64,000 nucleotides of DNA, from contig NZ_JHYI01000012.1 of assembly GCF_000621445.1 (NCBI RefSeq), positions 124,001-188,000 on the forward strand. Direction: 5' to 3'. Below, in pieces: positions 52,977 through 62,172 of this stretch. Position 1 is the stretch's first letter. The number at the start of each line of letters is the position of its first letter. The position numbers were made by a program, and so were the translations under genes. Below the pieces are notes generated by a model, which saw only the letters and a list, made by a program, of their open reading frames with translations, was not told the DNA's origin and made no database searches. The stretch is from Alkalihalobacillus bogoriensis ATCC BAA-922. GTDB taxonomy: Bacteria; Bacillota; Bacilli; Bacillales; Bacillaceae_F.

Positions 52977-54701
52977 TTAGACCACCTTTCTTTGATACAC
53001 CTTTTGTAACCCAAAAAGAATAACGGTTAAGAGAAGCATCGTTAACACAACAAGACTTGAAAACGCCGTTGAATACGTTGTATAACCGGCTTGTTGGAAG
53101 TTAAAAATCATTAAGCCGATCGTCTCAGAACCACTTGACCAAAGAAGAGCCGATACGGTGAGCTCGGTTAATGTAGTAAGCATGACAAGAAAGGCGCCAC
53201 TTAATAAGCCAGGTAATAAAAGTGGCAACATAATAAAGCGCCACTTCCCTAGAAAGCCAGCCCCTGACACATGGGCAGCCTCCTCCATCGCTGGGCCAAT
53301 TTGCGACATCGCGGTGAGACTGCCGCGAACTTGTAAAATCATAAATCTTGTTACATACGCAATAAACAAAATCCAAATGCTCCCGTAAATACCGGGGTTC
53401 CAACCAGGAATCGGCTGCATCCACGCTAATATCATCGCAAGCGCAAGCACCATACCTGGGAGCGCGTAAGGAAGACTTACCATTAACTCGATAACCTTCC
53501 CAGCCACCGTTTGTTTGCGGAGGCGATAATATGCAATTGCTGTTCCCGCTACGATACAAATGATACTTGTACCGATTGCTAGCTTTACGCTGTTCATGAC
53601 AGCCCCTTTTACTTTATCATGTTCAAACATGACAAACTGATAATGGTTGAATGTCAGGTTTTCAAGCGCAAACGGAAGTCCGTACGCTTTAATAAGTGAA
53701 GTCGCGACCATCGAAAACATCGGAACGATACTAATGATAAGTAAAAAGCTCCACAACCCAATTTCAAAAGGAAGACGAAACCTTCCTAACGAAAATCTAG
53801 GTTTATTATCAATTTCACTGTTTTCTCCTTCTTTAGACCTTCGCAACAAAAGCCACTGAAATAATGTTCCGAGCAAGGCAATAATTCCTAACAAAACAGA
53901 GAAGGTAGCCGCTCTTGCAAATGCACTTGGACCAAATCCAACTACCTCTTGGTAAATCGCTGTACTTAACACTGTAATATTTGCGGGAATCCCGAGAAAA
54001 GCCGGAATGCCAAAGTTATCTAAATTCGCTAAAAAAGCTAAAAGCCCACCACTCGCAATCCCTGGTAAGGAAAGGGGGAGCGTCACTTTTACAAACGTTG
54101 TCCAAGCACTGCCACCAGAAGAACGAACCGCCCACTCTAGTTCCCTCGGAATCCGCCTTAGTACACTCATCGTCAATAAGAAAACGAGCGGATAATGAGA
54201 TAATCCGAGAATCAGGATCATGCCGGCATGACTGTATATATTAAAAGGCTCGACCGACCATGGTAACAAGGCCAATGTTCTCGAAACAATACCGTTGTTA
54301 CTTAAAAATTGTGTCCATGATAATGTAATAATATAGGACGGAATAATAAAAGGTAACAACACAAATACTTGAAGCCATTTTTTCGCACGAATATCACTAT
54401 ACGCGACAAACCAAGCTAACAAAACCCCTAAGCCCACTGCGATAACAGTTGAACCGGCAACGATAATCGCTGTATTTGATAGTACTTTCCATGTACGGGC
54501 TTCTTGTAAAACAGTCGTATAATTCGTGAGTAAATGTCCGTCTTCCACCGAAAAGCTTAACGAAAGCAGACGGAGGATCGGCCATAAAAATAACCATGCA
54601 ATGACAAGAAGGGAAACGACTAACACGACTCGTTTCCCTTTTTTTGTCGTGAGAGAGAAAGATGACCGTAACGGAACTCTTTCTGTGATTGGCTCAGCCA
54701 T
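52977..54701 (-). CDS. ABC importer double permease (FbpB-like)
   Basis: A 574-residue fusion of two six-helix permease domains, as in FbpB/SfuB. Each half has an EAA loop: EWAVRSSGGSAWTTFVKVTL near residue 190 and EEAAHVSGAGFLGKWRFIML near 480. It starts 18 bp after the binding protein gene stop, with GGGGGAGAG five bases before ATG. Confidence 0.9.
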   Translation of the reverse strand: MAEPITERVPLRSSFSLTTKKGKRVVLVVSLLVIAWLFLWPILRLLSLSFSVEDGHLLTNYTTVLQEARTWKVLSNTAIIVAGSTVIAVGLGVLLAWFVAYSDIRAKKWLQVFVLLPFIIPSYIITLSWTQFLSNNGIVSRTLALLPWSVEPFNIYSHAGMILILGLSHYPLVFLLTMSVLRRIPRELEWAVRSSGGSAWTTFVKVTLPLSLPGIASGGLLAFLANLDNFGIPAFLGIPANITVLSTAIYQEVVGFGPSAFARAATFSVLLGIIALLGTLFQWLLLRRSKEGENSEIDNKPRFSLGRFRLPFEIGLWSFLLIISIVPMFSMVATSLIKAYGLPFALENLTFNHYQFVMFEHDKVKGAVMNSVKLAIGTSIICIVAGTAIAYYRLRKQTVAGKVIELMVSLPYALPGMVLALAMILAWMQPIPGWNPGIYGSIWILFIAYVTRFMILQVRGSLTAMSQIGPAMEEAAHVSGAGFLGKWRFIMLPLLLPGLLSGAFLVMLTTLTELTVSALLWSSGSETIGLMIFNFQQAGYTTYSTAFSSLVVLTMLLLTVILFGLQKVYQRKVV

Positions 54702-54719
54702 ATTTACTCTCCCCCTCTC

Positions 54720-55787
54720 TTATTCTCCGAAAATCTCAACAAATTTTTGCTTATCCTCTTCACGTGTTTCTAGAAGCTCTTTCACGTCATGGGAAATGAC
54801 CTTCATTTCATCGATTCCTTTTAGCCCTTCTGGAGCTGCAATCCCTTCACGAATCGGTGTGTAGCCAAGACTTGCTGCTAACTGTTGACCTTTCTCCGAT
54901 AATACAAAATCAACGAAAGCTTGTGCTGCTGGCTCATTGGCGGTATTGCTCATAATCCCGATTGGCTCTGTAATGACAGGCACTCCTTCTTCAGGATATA
55001 TTAAATCGATTGGTGACCCTTCTGCTTTTGCTCGCGCTACGATAAAATCAACAACGACACCATATGATTGCTCTCCACCTGCTACTGCTTGTAATACAGC
55101 CCCATTTCCTTGCACGACGCTTGCATCATTTCCACGTAATTTCTCATAAAAATCCCAACCAAAATCTGCTTGGCGTGTGAGAACACCGACATTATAAGCG
55201 GCTGCCCCTGAATAAAGCGGACTTGGCATAATTGACTTTCCTTTGGCTACATCTTCTGTTAGAACACTCCAAGAACTAGGCGCTTCTGTTACATCGTTCG
55301 TATTAATTGCAAGAATGGTCGCCATAACCTTTGTGCCTGTATACATTTTTTCTTCATCAACAAAATCACTTGGGATAGAAGCATGCTCAGCAGATTCGTA
55401 AGGTAAGAGCATCCCTTGCTCTTTCAACGTTTCAAATGTCACCGCATCAGCGACTAATAACACATCCGCTTGAATATCCCCCGCTTGCTTTTCCGCTAAT
55501 AGTTTACTAATGACTTCCTCTGTTCCCGAACGGAATACGTCCACTTCAACATCAGGATGAACTTCATTAAACGCCTTTACTAATTCGGCTGCATCCCCTT
55601 CAGGCTGAGACGTATAAAAGCTAAGTTTTCCTGAAACAGAAACTCCTTCTTCGTCATTGTCTACAGTTTCCGTTTCAACGTCGGTTTGTGCCGGAGCGAC
55701 TTCTTCCACATCTTTTGACGCCTCATCACTTCCACAAGCTGCTAACATAAACATGGACAAAACGATCGCAAACATTATTTTTTTCAT
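54720..55787 (-). CDS. ABC importer substrate-binding lipoprotein (FbpA-like)
   Basis: A 355-residue periplasmic-binding-type lipoprotein with lipobox MLAAC (Cys18) and an acidic linker. The FbpA/PotD-like core has LSFYTSQPEGDAAELVKAFN, QADVLLVADAVTFE and PEEGVPVITEPIGIMSN. The adjacent Tyr-Tyr pair typical of iron-binding FbpA is not visible, so iron is not assured. A 2-aminoethylphosphonate or other anion/nucleotide-derived ligand is possible, particularly with surE 15 bp upstream. Confidence 0.85.
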   Translation of the reverse strand: MKKIMFAIVLSMFMLAACGSDEASKDVEEVAPAQTDVETETVDNDEEGVSVSGKLSFYTSQPEGDAAELVKAFNEVHPDVEVDVFRSGTEEVISKLLAEKQAGDIQADVLLVADAVTFETLKEQGMLLPYESAEHASIPSDFVDEEKMYTGTKVMATILAINTNDVTEAPSSWSVLTEDVAKGKSIMPSPLYSGAAAYNVGVLTRQADFGWDFYEKLRGNDASVVQGNGAVLQAVAGGEQSYGVVVDFIVARAKAEGSPIDLIYPEEGVPVITEPIGIMSNTANEPAAQAFVDFVLSEKGQQLAASLGYTPIREGIAAPEGLKGIDEMKVISHDVKELLETREEDKQKFVEIFGE

Positions 55788-55801
55788 AACATGGTTCCTC
55801 C

Positions 55802-56584
55802 CTAATTATGTACGAGTATATTTTTTAAAAATCTTTCAAACTTGCGGATATGCTTTTTCTGACTTACTTTTCCTTCAAGTGGTGTGACCGTTACATGGCC
55901 CTCTTTTAACTTTGCAAAATCACCTTCCTCATGAAACTGTGAAAGCTCTCGCAAGCTATCTTTCACCCAATAATAGACTTGTCCATACGGGTCATTCAGA
56001 CCGACATATTGATATCGACTTACTGTCAAATCAAGTGGTGTGACTGCAATTCCTGCACAATCCTCTTTCGTTACATAAGGAAGATTAATATTGACAAAAA
56101 GGCCAGGTGGAATCTGGTTCGTAAGCAATGGCTCAACTACGTCATAGAACAATCTTTTTGGTTCTTTAAATGAAATGTCCTTTAGACTTAAACGGTCAAT
56201 AGAAACGGCTATAGCTGGAATTTGATACAACGCTGCTTCAGCCGCAGCCGCCATCGTTCCAGAATAAAAAACATCACGGCCTAGAGTAGGACCTATGTTC
56301 ATCCCTGAAATAACAATGTCCGGCTTTTCTTTTACAAGCACTTCAATTCCGAGTTTGACGCAATCTGCCGGCGTTCCGTTAACAGCCCATGCTTGAACAT
56401 TGGCTCCAAACAATGTCACGGACGTCACCTTTAAAGGCTCTCGTAATGTAATGGCATGACTGATTGCACTTCTTTCTTGATCTGGACAAACAACATAGGT
56501 TTGACCAAAATGTTGAAGAACCTCAACTACCGCGGCGACACCTGGAGCAAAAATCCCCTCATTATTCGTAACAAGAAATTTCAA
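55802..56584 (-). CDS. surE: SurE-like 5'-nucleotidase with altered metal site
   Basis: A 260-residue SurE family protein. The fold motifs are VCPDQERSAISHAITL, VNGTPADCVKLG, ISGMNIGPTLGRDVFYSGTM and VNINLP. The normally invariant Asp-Asp metal pair (ND8D9G) is replaced by Asn8-Glu9 (TNNEGIFAPG). The residues equivalent to E. coli Ser39 and Asn92 remain. SurE enzymes remove phosphate from nucleoside monophosphates and short polyphosphate. Activity may be altered here. The start is TTG 56582-56584 after AGGAGAGG, overlapping the stop of a 31-codon upstream frame. Confidence 0.88.
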   Translation of the reverse strand: MKFLVTNNEGIFAPGVAAVVEVLQHFGQTYVVCPDQERSAISHAITLREPLKVTSVTLFGANVQAWAVNGTPADCVKLGIEVLVKEKPDIVISGMNIGPTLGRDVFYSGTMAAAAEAALYQIPAIAVSIDRLSLKDISFKEPKRLFYDVVEPLLTNQIPPGLFVNINLPYVTKEDCAGIAVTPLDLTVSRYQYVGLNDPYGQVYYWVKDSLRELSQFHEEGDFAKLKEGHVTVTPLEGKVSQKKHIRKFERFLKNILVHN

Positions 56585-56676
56585 TGTTTCCTCTCCTCTA
56601 CGATTGCATAAGCTCGACTGGTGTACACTCTTCTATTTGAACGTGGACTATGCATATGTAGGTCGATTTTACTCAT
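56581..56676 (-). CDS. 31-residue ORF with PHP-like DLHMHS start, coupled to surE
   Basis: ATG 56674-56676 is preceded by GGAGGTGA. The product begins MSKIDLHMHSPRSNRRVYTS. DLHMHS resembles the first metal motif of PHP-family phosphoesterases, but the frame ends after 31 codons with TGA overlapping the surE TTG (CATTGA). It could be a truncated PHP gene or a leader peptide for translational coupling. Upstream (56677-56950) I see only a weak CAAGCT/AGCTTG hairpin near 56733. Confidence 0.45.
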   Translation of the reverse strand: MSKIDLHMHSPRSNRRVYTSRAYAIVEERKH

Positions 56677-56954
56677 CTTTCACCTCCACAAAGCAGTTCT
56701 TTCCTCCCTTATAAGGGTACAAGAAAAATATCAAGCTACTATAAAGCTTGGTTTTTGAATTTGTAAATAAATTATGAAGTTGACCATTGTTAATTTATTG
56801 TTAAATCACAATACATTTTTTTGAAATACAGTCAGGACATGACTTTCAACTAAAGGTTAGAATTTTCTGATATATTCATCGTGTAAAAATTTCACTTTTG
56901 CTTAATATTTCTGCTTTTCTCTCTAAGAACAACTTCATACACTCCGATTTCTTG

Positions 56955-57118
56955 TTGACTTTTATTGAAGTTTGATATAAATTAAAAAGAAATTTATCGG
57001 CTAAAACAAAGGTAGTTCTTAAAACAACTTTGTCCAAGTTAGTTTAAGTAAAACCGACAATTCCCAAAATACAATGAGTTTATATCTTCATTGTATTTTG
57101 AAGTTGTCGGTTTTTTTT
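56955..57118 (+). ncRNA. sbtA leader RNA with promoter, hairpin and terminator
   Basis: A promoter-like TTGACT (56955-56960) and TATAAA (56976-56981) precede a transcribed stretch. It has a small hairpin ACAAAG (57006-57011) / CTTTGT (57028-57033) and a strong two-part terminator. The terminator pairs AAAACCGACAA (57050-57060) with TTGTCGGTTTT (57104-57114), and inside it CAAAATACAATG (57065-57076) with CATTGTATTTTG (57089-57100), before T8. It stands 155 bp before sbtA, suggesting attenuation. It matches no riboswitch class I recognise. Confidence 0.55.
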
Positions 57119-57272
57119 ATGAAATGAAACAAACGATATAAACCGTTTCTTATCGCTTGTTTACAGTTGATTTTCATTATGATTCGTAGTCTATTTGATT
57201 AGTACAGTTAAACAACGGGAAAAATAATTAGCACTACCTAATATACAATTATCAACAAAGAGGAGTGGAGAG

Positions 57273-58280
57273 ATGGAGTTTTTATTTGATTTCTTGAAGG
57301 GTATTCTCGTGCAGTTTCAATCCCCGACACTTGGGTTTCTAATAGGCGGCATGGTCATTGCTGCCCTTGGCAGTAATTTAAAAATACCAAATGCAATTTA
57401 CCAGTTTATTGTATTTATGCTTTTAATGAAAATTGGACTTAGGGGCGGTATAGAAATTCGTGGGGCCGATCTGAACGCCATGCTCCTACCTGCTGTTTCA
57501 ACTGTTGTTATTGGTATAGTGATTGTCCTCGCAGGAAGTTTTATTTTTTCTCTCATGCCCGGTATTAAACGAGAAGACGGGATTGCCACAGCCGGAATCT
57601 TCGGTGCAGTGAGCGCCTCGACACTAGCAGCGGCTATGGTCATAATGGATGAAGGAGGCATTCTTTATGAAGCTTGGGTTCCGGCACTTTATCCGTTTAT
57701 GGACATTCCTGCTCTTATTTTAGCGATTGTTCTCGCCAACATTCATCTAAAAAAACAAAATGAAGGCAAAGACAGTAAAGTGGATGTTTGGGGAATTGTG
57801 AAAGAAAGTTTACGTGGCTCTGCTTTGTCTGCCCTTCTTCTTGGACTTGCCCTTGGTTTATTCACTCATTCAGAAAGTGTATTAGAAAGTTTCTATGAAC
57901 CGCTCTTCCGTGGATTTTTGTCTATCTTGTTATTAGTCATGGGAATGGAAGCTTATGCTCGCATTAATGAGCTACGAAGAGTAGCAGCCTTGTATGCGGT
58001 CTACGCAATTGTCGCTCCTATTATGCATGGTTTATTGGCTTTCGGTTTGGGCTATATTGCGCATATCACAGTTGGCTTTAGCCCAGGCGGTGTCATCCTG
58101 CTATCTGTCATGGCAGCTTCAAGCTCTGACATCTCTGGCCCGCCAACGTTGAGAGCAGCTGTTCCGTCAGCCAATCCATCGGCTTATATTGGTTCCTCCA
58201 CTAGTGTAGGAACTCCTGTTGCTATCGCTATTTGCATCCCGCTCTTTATCGCGCTGGCGACAGTGGTCTTTAATTTATAA
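57273..58280 (+). CDS. sbtA: Sodium-dependent bicarbonate transporter SbtA
   Basis: A 335-residue polytopic protein of the SbtA (DUF897) family, with about ten membrane helices in two inverted halves. FMLLMKIGLRGGIEIR and GIFGAVSASTLAAAMVIM in the first half match VMAASSSDISGPPTLRAAVP in the second, which includes the Na+/bicarbonate-binding serines. It probably imports bicarbonate with sodium, useful at high pH. ATG follows GAGGAG by seven bases. sbtB follows after 18 bp. Confidence 0.93.
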   Translation: MEFLFDFLKGILVQFQSPTLGFLIGGMVIAALGSNLKIPNAIYQFIVFMLLMKIGLRGGIEIRGADLNAMLLPAVSTVVIGIVIVLAGSFIFSLMPGIKREDGIATAGIFGAVSASTLAAAMVIMDEGGILYEAWVPALYPFMDIPALILAIVLANIHLKKQNEGKDSKVDVWGIVKESLRGSALSALLLGLALGLFTHSESVLESFYEPLFRGFLSILLLVMGMEAYARINELRRVAALYAVYAIVAPIMHGLLAFGLGYIAHITVGFSPGGVILLSVMAASSSDISGPPTLRAAVPSANPSAYIGSSTSVGTPVAIAICIPLFIALATVVFNL

Positions 58281-58298
58281 TAAAGGAGATTTATTACT

Positions 58299-58628
58299 AT
58301 GACTCTTCATAAAGCAAAAAAAGTAGTCATTATCACAGAGAAATTAATTTTAAAAGGCGTATGCCACATTATTGAGGAATGCGGAGGCACAGGCTATACG
58401 ATTGTCGCAGCAGGGGGAAAAGGCAGTCGTAATGTTCGCTCAACCTCAGATCGTGCCTTGGTCATTGAAGATTTTGCAAATGTGAAAATTGAAGTTATTG
58501 TAAAATCAATAAATATAGCTGAAACCATTATGGAACAAGTAAATGCGAAATACTTTCAAAATTATTCAGGCATAACCTATGTGGAGGATGTCGAAATCCT
58601 CCGCAGCAAAAAGTTTAATCATGAGTAA
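58299..58628 (+). CDS. sbtB: PII-like regulator SbtB
   Basis: A 109-residue PII-superfamily protein. VVIITEKLILKGVCHIIEEC and the T-loop/nucleotide segment AAGGKGSRNVRST match SbtB, which binds adenine nucleotides including cAMP and gates SbtA. Its position immediately after sbtA supports the assignment. ATG has AAAGGAG eight to ten bases upstream. Confidence 0.9.
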   Translation: MTLHKAKKVVIITEKLILKGVCHIIEECGGTGYTIVAAGGKGSRNVRSTSDRALVIEDFANVKIEVIVKSINIAETIMEQVNAKYFQNYSGITYVEDVEILRSKKFNHE

Positions 58629-58690
58629 AGAGACATGGTTCTTATTTGTGCAATCCATTTAGTTTTATGAAAGGAGATAACCAGAAATAC

Positions 58691-59542
58691 ATGCACCCAT
58701 ATATGAACAAAAAAGCAGCCTTATCTACTATGCATAGCAAGGAACAGGCGATAGCCGAACCATTTTTTGAATTATTACATGTTTCCATTACAGTACCGAA
58801 AAACTTGAATACAGATTTGCTAGGGACTTTTTCTGGTGAGGTAGAACGAGAAGATACGCCAATTGAAACCCTACGTAATAAAGCGAGGTTGGGGATGAAG
58901 GAACTTGGACTTCCTTTAGGAATTGCGAGCGAAGGAAGCTTCGGCCCTCATCCACATTTTCCTATGATTGCAGCAGGTCATGAAATGCTATTATGGATGG
59001 ATGACGACTTAGGAATTGAAATAGTAGAGCAAGAAGTAAGCACTGATACTAATTTTAACGCAACCAAAGTTCATGCATGGCAAGAGCTTACCTCCTTTAT
59101 GGAAAAGGTAAAGTTCCCTTCCCATGCATTAATTGTGAGGTCAAATACAGGTTTTGACCGAAATCATATTTTTAAAGGGTTAACAACTGAAGAAGAGGTA
59201 AAAGAAGCCATTCAAAAATGTACCTCGGCTTCTGAAGATGGGCTCGCACATGTTGAAACGGATATGCGAGCTCATATGAACCCAACACGGATGAAGGTCA
59301 TCAATAATCTTGCAAGAAAATTGGCGTCTCGATTAGCACAATTATGCCCTAGTTGCTCGTGCCCAGGGTGGGGAAAGATTGACGTTATTCGTGGATTACC
59401 GTGTGAACTATGCGGACTAAAAACAAAACAAATTTCACACATCGTGTACGGGTGTCCTCGTTGTGAGATGAAAGAAGTAAAAATGCGTGAGGATGGGGTA
59501 TTACGAGCTTCTTCAACTTATTGTGATTGGTGTAATCCGTAA
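58691..59542 (+). CDS. DUF6671-like protein with C-terminal zinc ribbons
   Basis: A 283-residue protein. The N-terminal part has STMHSKEQAIAEPFF, DLLGTFSGEVERE, ARLGMKELGLPLGIASEGSF and GPHPHFPMI, as in DUF6671-type proteins. The C-terminus holds paired cysteines (CPSCSCPGW, CELCGLK, CPRCEMK, CDWCNP) forming two zinc ribbons. The role is unknown. Following sbtB by about 60 bp it may share that transcript. The start is uncertain: ATG 58691 is 14 bases after AAGGAG, and a GTG/TTG extension to 58646 has no ribosome site. Confidence 0.6.
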   Translation: MHPYMNKKAALSTMHSKEQAIAEPFFELLHVSITVPKNLNTDLLGTFSGEVEREDTPIETLRNKARLGMKELGLPLGIASEGSFGPHPHFPMIAAGHEMLLWMDDDLGIEIVEQEVSTDTNFNATKVHAWQELTSFMEKVKFPSHALIVRSNTGFDRNHIFKGLTTEEEVKEAIQKCTSASEDGLAHVETDMRAHMNPTRMKVINNLARKLASRLAQLCPSCSCPGWGKIDVIRGLPCELCGLKTKQISHIVYGCPRCEMKEVKMREDGVLRASSTYCDWCNP

Positions 59543-59619
59543 TATTTTTTAGGAATATCATGTCAACTAGGTCCTTGAGGAGTTCCTTTGCCATGTTTGC
59601 AAAAGTTCTCCTTCATTTT

Positions 59620-60450
59620 CTATGACACCTTATTCGTATACCGACACTTCGGATAATTACTACACCCTAAAAACGAACCAAACTCTCCACTTCTCACCGA
59701 CAGTTGTCCTCCACATTTCGGACAAATATTATCATGGACCTCTTGCTTTCGTTCGTTAGCTCGATTATTCTTTATCACTTCAACATGCTTACGTTTCACT
59801 TGTCGTTTTTCTTGTTTATCCGTAATCACGACTTGTTCTAATGCCTTATCAATAGCCCGCAATTCTAAACCAGAAATACTTTGGGCATTTCTTTGTTTGA
59901 TTTCACTGAGTAATTGAGGAAACTGGATGACGACTGCTGATGTAAAAGACATATCAAATTTAAACGTGGAATTCGTTGAAAACACAATAATCGAATGAAA
60001 ATAACCCTTATCTTCTTTATCCAAATATGTTTTTAACGCTTCGACATGAGCTCTATTTTGCCAGATTGGATTAAACAGCTTTTCTTTACGCTTATAGATG
60101 ACTTGTGTCCAATATTTTTGGTTTTCTTTTCCGAAAATCCAACCTTCATAATGCTTTGTTTCAATGACAAAGATTCCAAATGGTGATGTCACGACATGGT
60201 CTATTTGTGTTGTTCCACCTTTATCGTTTGGAATATACAAGTCATGATAAATCGTGTAGTTTGTCCCGAGTTGGCTTAAGATTCGATTCACATATGCTTC
60301 ACCAACCGCCCCTTTTATTTGTGGAAATTTCAACTTGAATATGACCATTCCAACAAGTAAAGCGACGATGAACAAATACGGTGCTAACAATAATAATGGT
60401 GGTAAAACGATGAGACAGGTAATTATAATGATGACGACTTTTTTATTCAT
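59620..60450 (-). CDS. NERD-domain protein with topoisomerase-type zinc finger
   Basis: A 276-residue protein. Two N-terminal membrane segments (residues 5-40) precede a NERD nuclease-related domain (KGAVGEAYVNRIL, QIDHVVTSPFGIFVIETKHY, GWIFG). A C4 topoisomerase zinc finger ends it (CPKCGGQLSVRSGEFGSFLG, CSNYPKC). NERD domains resemble restriction-endonuclease folds and may process nucleic acids. ATG has GAGGAG nine bases upstream. Confidence 0.88.
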   Translation of the reverse strand: MNKKVVIIIITCLIVLPPLLLLAPYLFIVALLVGMVIFKLKFPQIKGAVGEAYVNRILSQLGTNYTIYHDLYIPNDKGGTTQIDHVVTSPFGIFVIETKHYEGWIFGKENQKYWTQVIYKRKEKLFNPIWQNRAHVEALKTYLDKEDKGYFHSIIVFSTNSTFKFDMSFTSAVVIQFPQLLSEIKQRNAQSISGLELRAIDKALEQVVITDKQEKRQVKRKHVEVIKNNRANERKQEVHDNICPKCGGQLSVRSGEFGSFLGCSNYPKCRYTNKVS

Positions 60451-60585
60451 ATGTATGTGCTCCTCAAAAAAATAAGATATCGAACGATAAAATACAGCAA
60501 CACTTTTTATTGAAAATTCAGATAAATAAATCCAAAAAGTAAACCACTATGCCCCAATACAAATCAGAGACATAGTGTATGACAA

Positions 60586-61557
60586 TTAAGAAAGAATTAT
60601 TTCCTTTTGATTATCAAACTCTTCTCTAGTAATTAATCCCGCATCTAACAATTCTTTTAATTTATATAACTGGTCGATATGGCTAGAATTCGGCTGCTCT
60701 TTACTTACATACATTTCCTCTTCTAGTTCTACTTCATCAATCTCACTGTATTCACCATCAACAACAATCGTTTCATCGTAAATTTCTTTCATATCTTTTT
60801 CATATTGTTGTTCATTATACTCAGGTGATGAGGAGTCAGATAATGTTTTTCTTAATCTTTCACCCATTGTTCTCATCATTGTAAATGTTAACCCACCAGA
60901 TACGACCCCACCAAGTAAAGGTACGGCTTTTGATACTCCTTTAGCATATGTTGTCTTTGTCACTTTAAATCCAATATAAGCTGCCACTTTCTTAATGATT
61001 GGATAATACACGGTTTTTGTTAGTGCCTTTTGTGGTATTTTTTTCAGGAGTTGCTTGGACATATTGGCAGCAATCACTCGTAATGTGGCTGCTGAACCAC
61101 CGACACCGTACATTACGCCTAAAAATATCGTAAGTTCACCAATGATTTTACTATCATTAGCGGCTTCACCTTCCCATAAATCTTGGAACCCATACAAATA
61201 AGCTTGCTCTTGTGCCAGACGTAAGCTCATTCCAAAAAACTGCAACGTATCCGCGGGAACGGTTACCTTCATCGCGGCGACCCCTGGGATGCCGCTTACA
61301 AATGATGCTGCTGAAGATTGGCTTGTTCTCGTTACATTAATTCGTTTAGCAACCTTATCTAATACATGAAGAGGAAAACCGGCTTCAATTGGTGTTGTTT
61401 CTACCGCTTTTTGGAGTTGGTCAGTGCTTTCAGCATATTTTGCAAGCGTACTATATAGGAACTCTTTTCGATCTACTTTCACACCAGGAATTTTAATAAC
61501 ACTATGGATGATCGTTTCAAATACTTTCCCAGGCTCTTTTTGCTTTTCGTTAGTCAA
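60586..61557 (-). CDS. EcsC-like protein with SHOCT tail
   Basis: A 323-residue protein with an EcsC-like domain (VPADTLQFFGMSLRLAQEQA, GVGGSAATLRVIA, VPLLGGVVSGGLTFTMM). A C-terminal SHOCT helix pair follows (QLYKLKELLDAGLITREEFD). Such proteins are thought to oligomerise near the membrane; the function is unknown. The likely start is TTG 61555-61557, six bases after AAGGTG; the ATG at 61575 lacks a ribosome site. Confidence 0.7.
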   Translation of the reverse strand: MTNEKQKEPGKVFETIIHSVIKIPGVKVDRKEFLYSTLAKYAESTDQLQKAVETTPIEAGFPLHVLDKVAKRINVTRTSQSSAASFVSGIPGVAAMKVTVPADTLQFFGMSLRLAQEQAYLYGFQDLWEGEAANDSKIIGELTIFLGVMYGVGGSAATLRVIAANMSKQLLKKIPQKALTKTVYYPIIKKVAAYIGFKVTKTTYAKGVSKAVPLLGGVVSGGLTFTMMRTMGERLRKTLSDSSSPEYNEQQYEKDMKEIYDETIVVDGEYSEIDEVELEEEMYVSKEQPNSSHIDQLYKLKELLDAGLITREEFDNQKEIILS

Positions 61558-61657
61558 TGTGATCACCTTATTCATTTATATTTAGTACACCTACAATACT
61601 ATCACAAATAAATAGGACTTAACACCTAGTTTATCAACTTTCTATCCATAGTAAATA

Positions 61658-61683
61658 AGCCCGCCAAGCCAATACTTAGCGGG
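61658..61683 (-). terminator. Hairpin at the end of the vanZ-like gene
   Basis: GCCCGC / GCGGGC with a 14-base loop overlaps the stop, followed on the minus strand by TTATTTAC. The weak T-tract makes it a marginal terminator. Confidence 0.5.
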
Positions 61684-62137
61684 CATTCTTAAATCGGATC
61701 ATCTTCCTTACTAACTGACATACACCAACTCCAACTAACGCACCAGCACTATCAATGAGAACATCTGTGAATTCTCCACTTCTGCCTGGAACAAACAACT
61801 GATGAACTTCATCTGTTATTGCATAAATAACACAAATGACAAGAGTTAACCAAATCCGCTTAACTCCAGTAGTATTGCTTTTTGTTAATGCATGAAAAAC
61901 GAGTATCCCAAGGATCATATAAGCAAAAAAGTGAGCCCCTTTTCGAATGAGGAAATGAAGAACACTTTCATCAAAAGGAAGTTGTGGAATTACCAATGCA
62001 ACAGCTTGCTTCATGATTTCCATGATACCTGTGCTTAGTTCAGCTGACTCTGTTGCTGGTTGGTGGGACAGGTAAAAAATGAGTGCCATCCAGAGGATGA
62101 CACCTAGCCATGGAAATAATTTGTTTTGTTTCATCAA
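61676..62137 (-). CDS. VanZ family membrane protein
   Basis: A 153-residue VanZ-like protein with four membrane helices: WLGVILWMALIFYLSHQPA, the RKGAHFFAYMILGIL segment, an ICVIYAITDEVHQLFVPGRS loop with the family's conserved TDExHQ and G-R-S-G-E, and a final helix. VanZ homologues influence teicoplanin tolerance or lipid/sugar handling; the true role is unclear. It follows ugd by 36 bp. ATG 62132-62134 or TTG 62135-62137 is the start. Confidence 0.85.
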   Translation of the reverse strand: MMKQNKLFPWLGVILWMALIFYLSHQPATESAELSTGIMEIMKQAVALVIPQLPFDESVLHFLIRKGAHFFAYMILGILVFHALTKSNTTGVKRIWLTLVICVIYAITDEVHQLFVPGRSGEFTDVLIDSAGALVGVGVCQLVRKMIRFKNAR

Positions 62138-62172
62138 TGTTTTACATCCTTATCCATTAACAACAAATCGAA

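Noticed and set aside
53125-54864. Overlapping open frames within the importer permease gene
   Set aside because: Out-of-frame shadows; the permease frame has both EAA loops and membrane helices throughout.
54720-55787. Firm call as an iron(III)-binding FbpA
   Set aside because: The paired tyrosines that bind iron in FbpA are not visible, and surE lies in the operon, so the substrate is left open.
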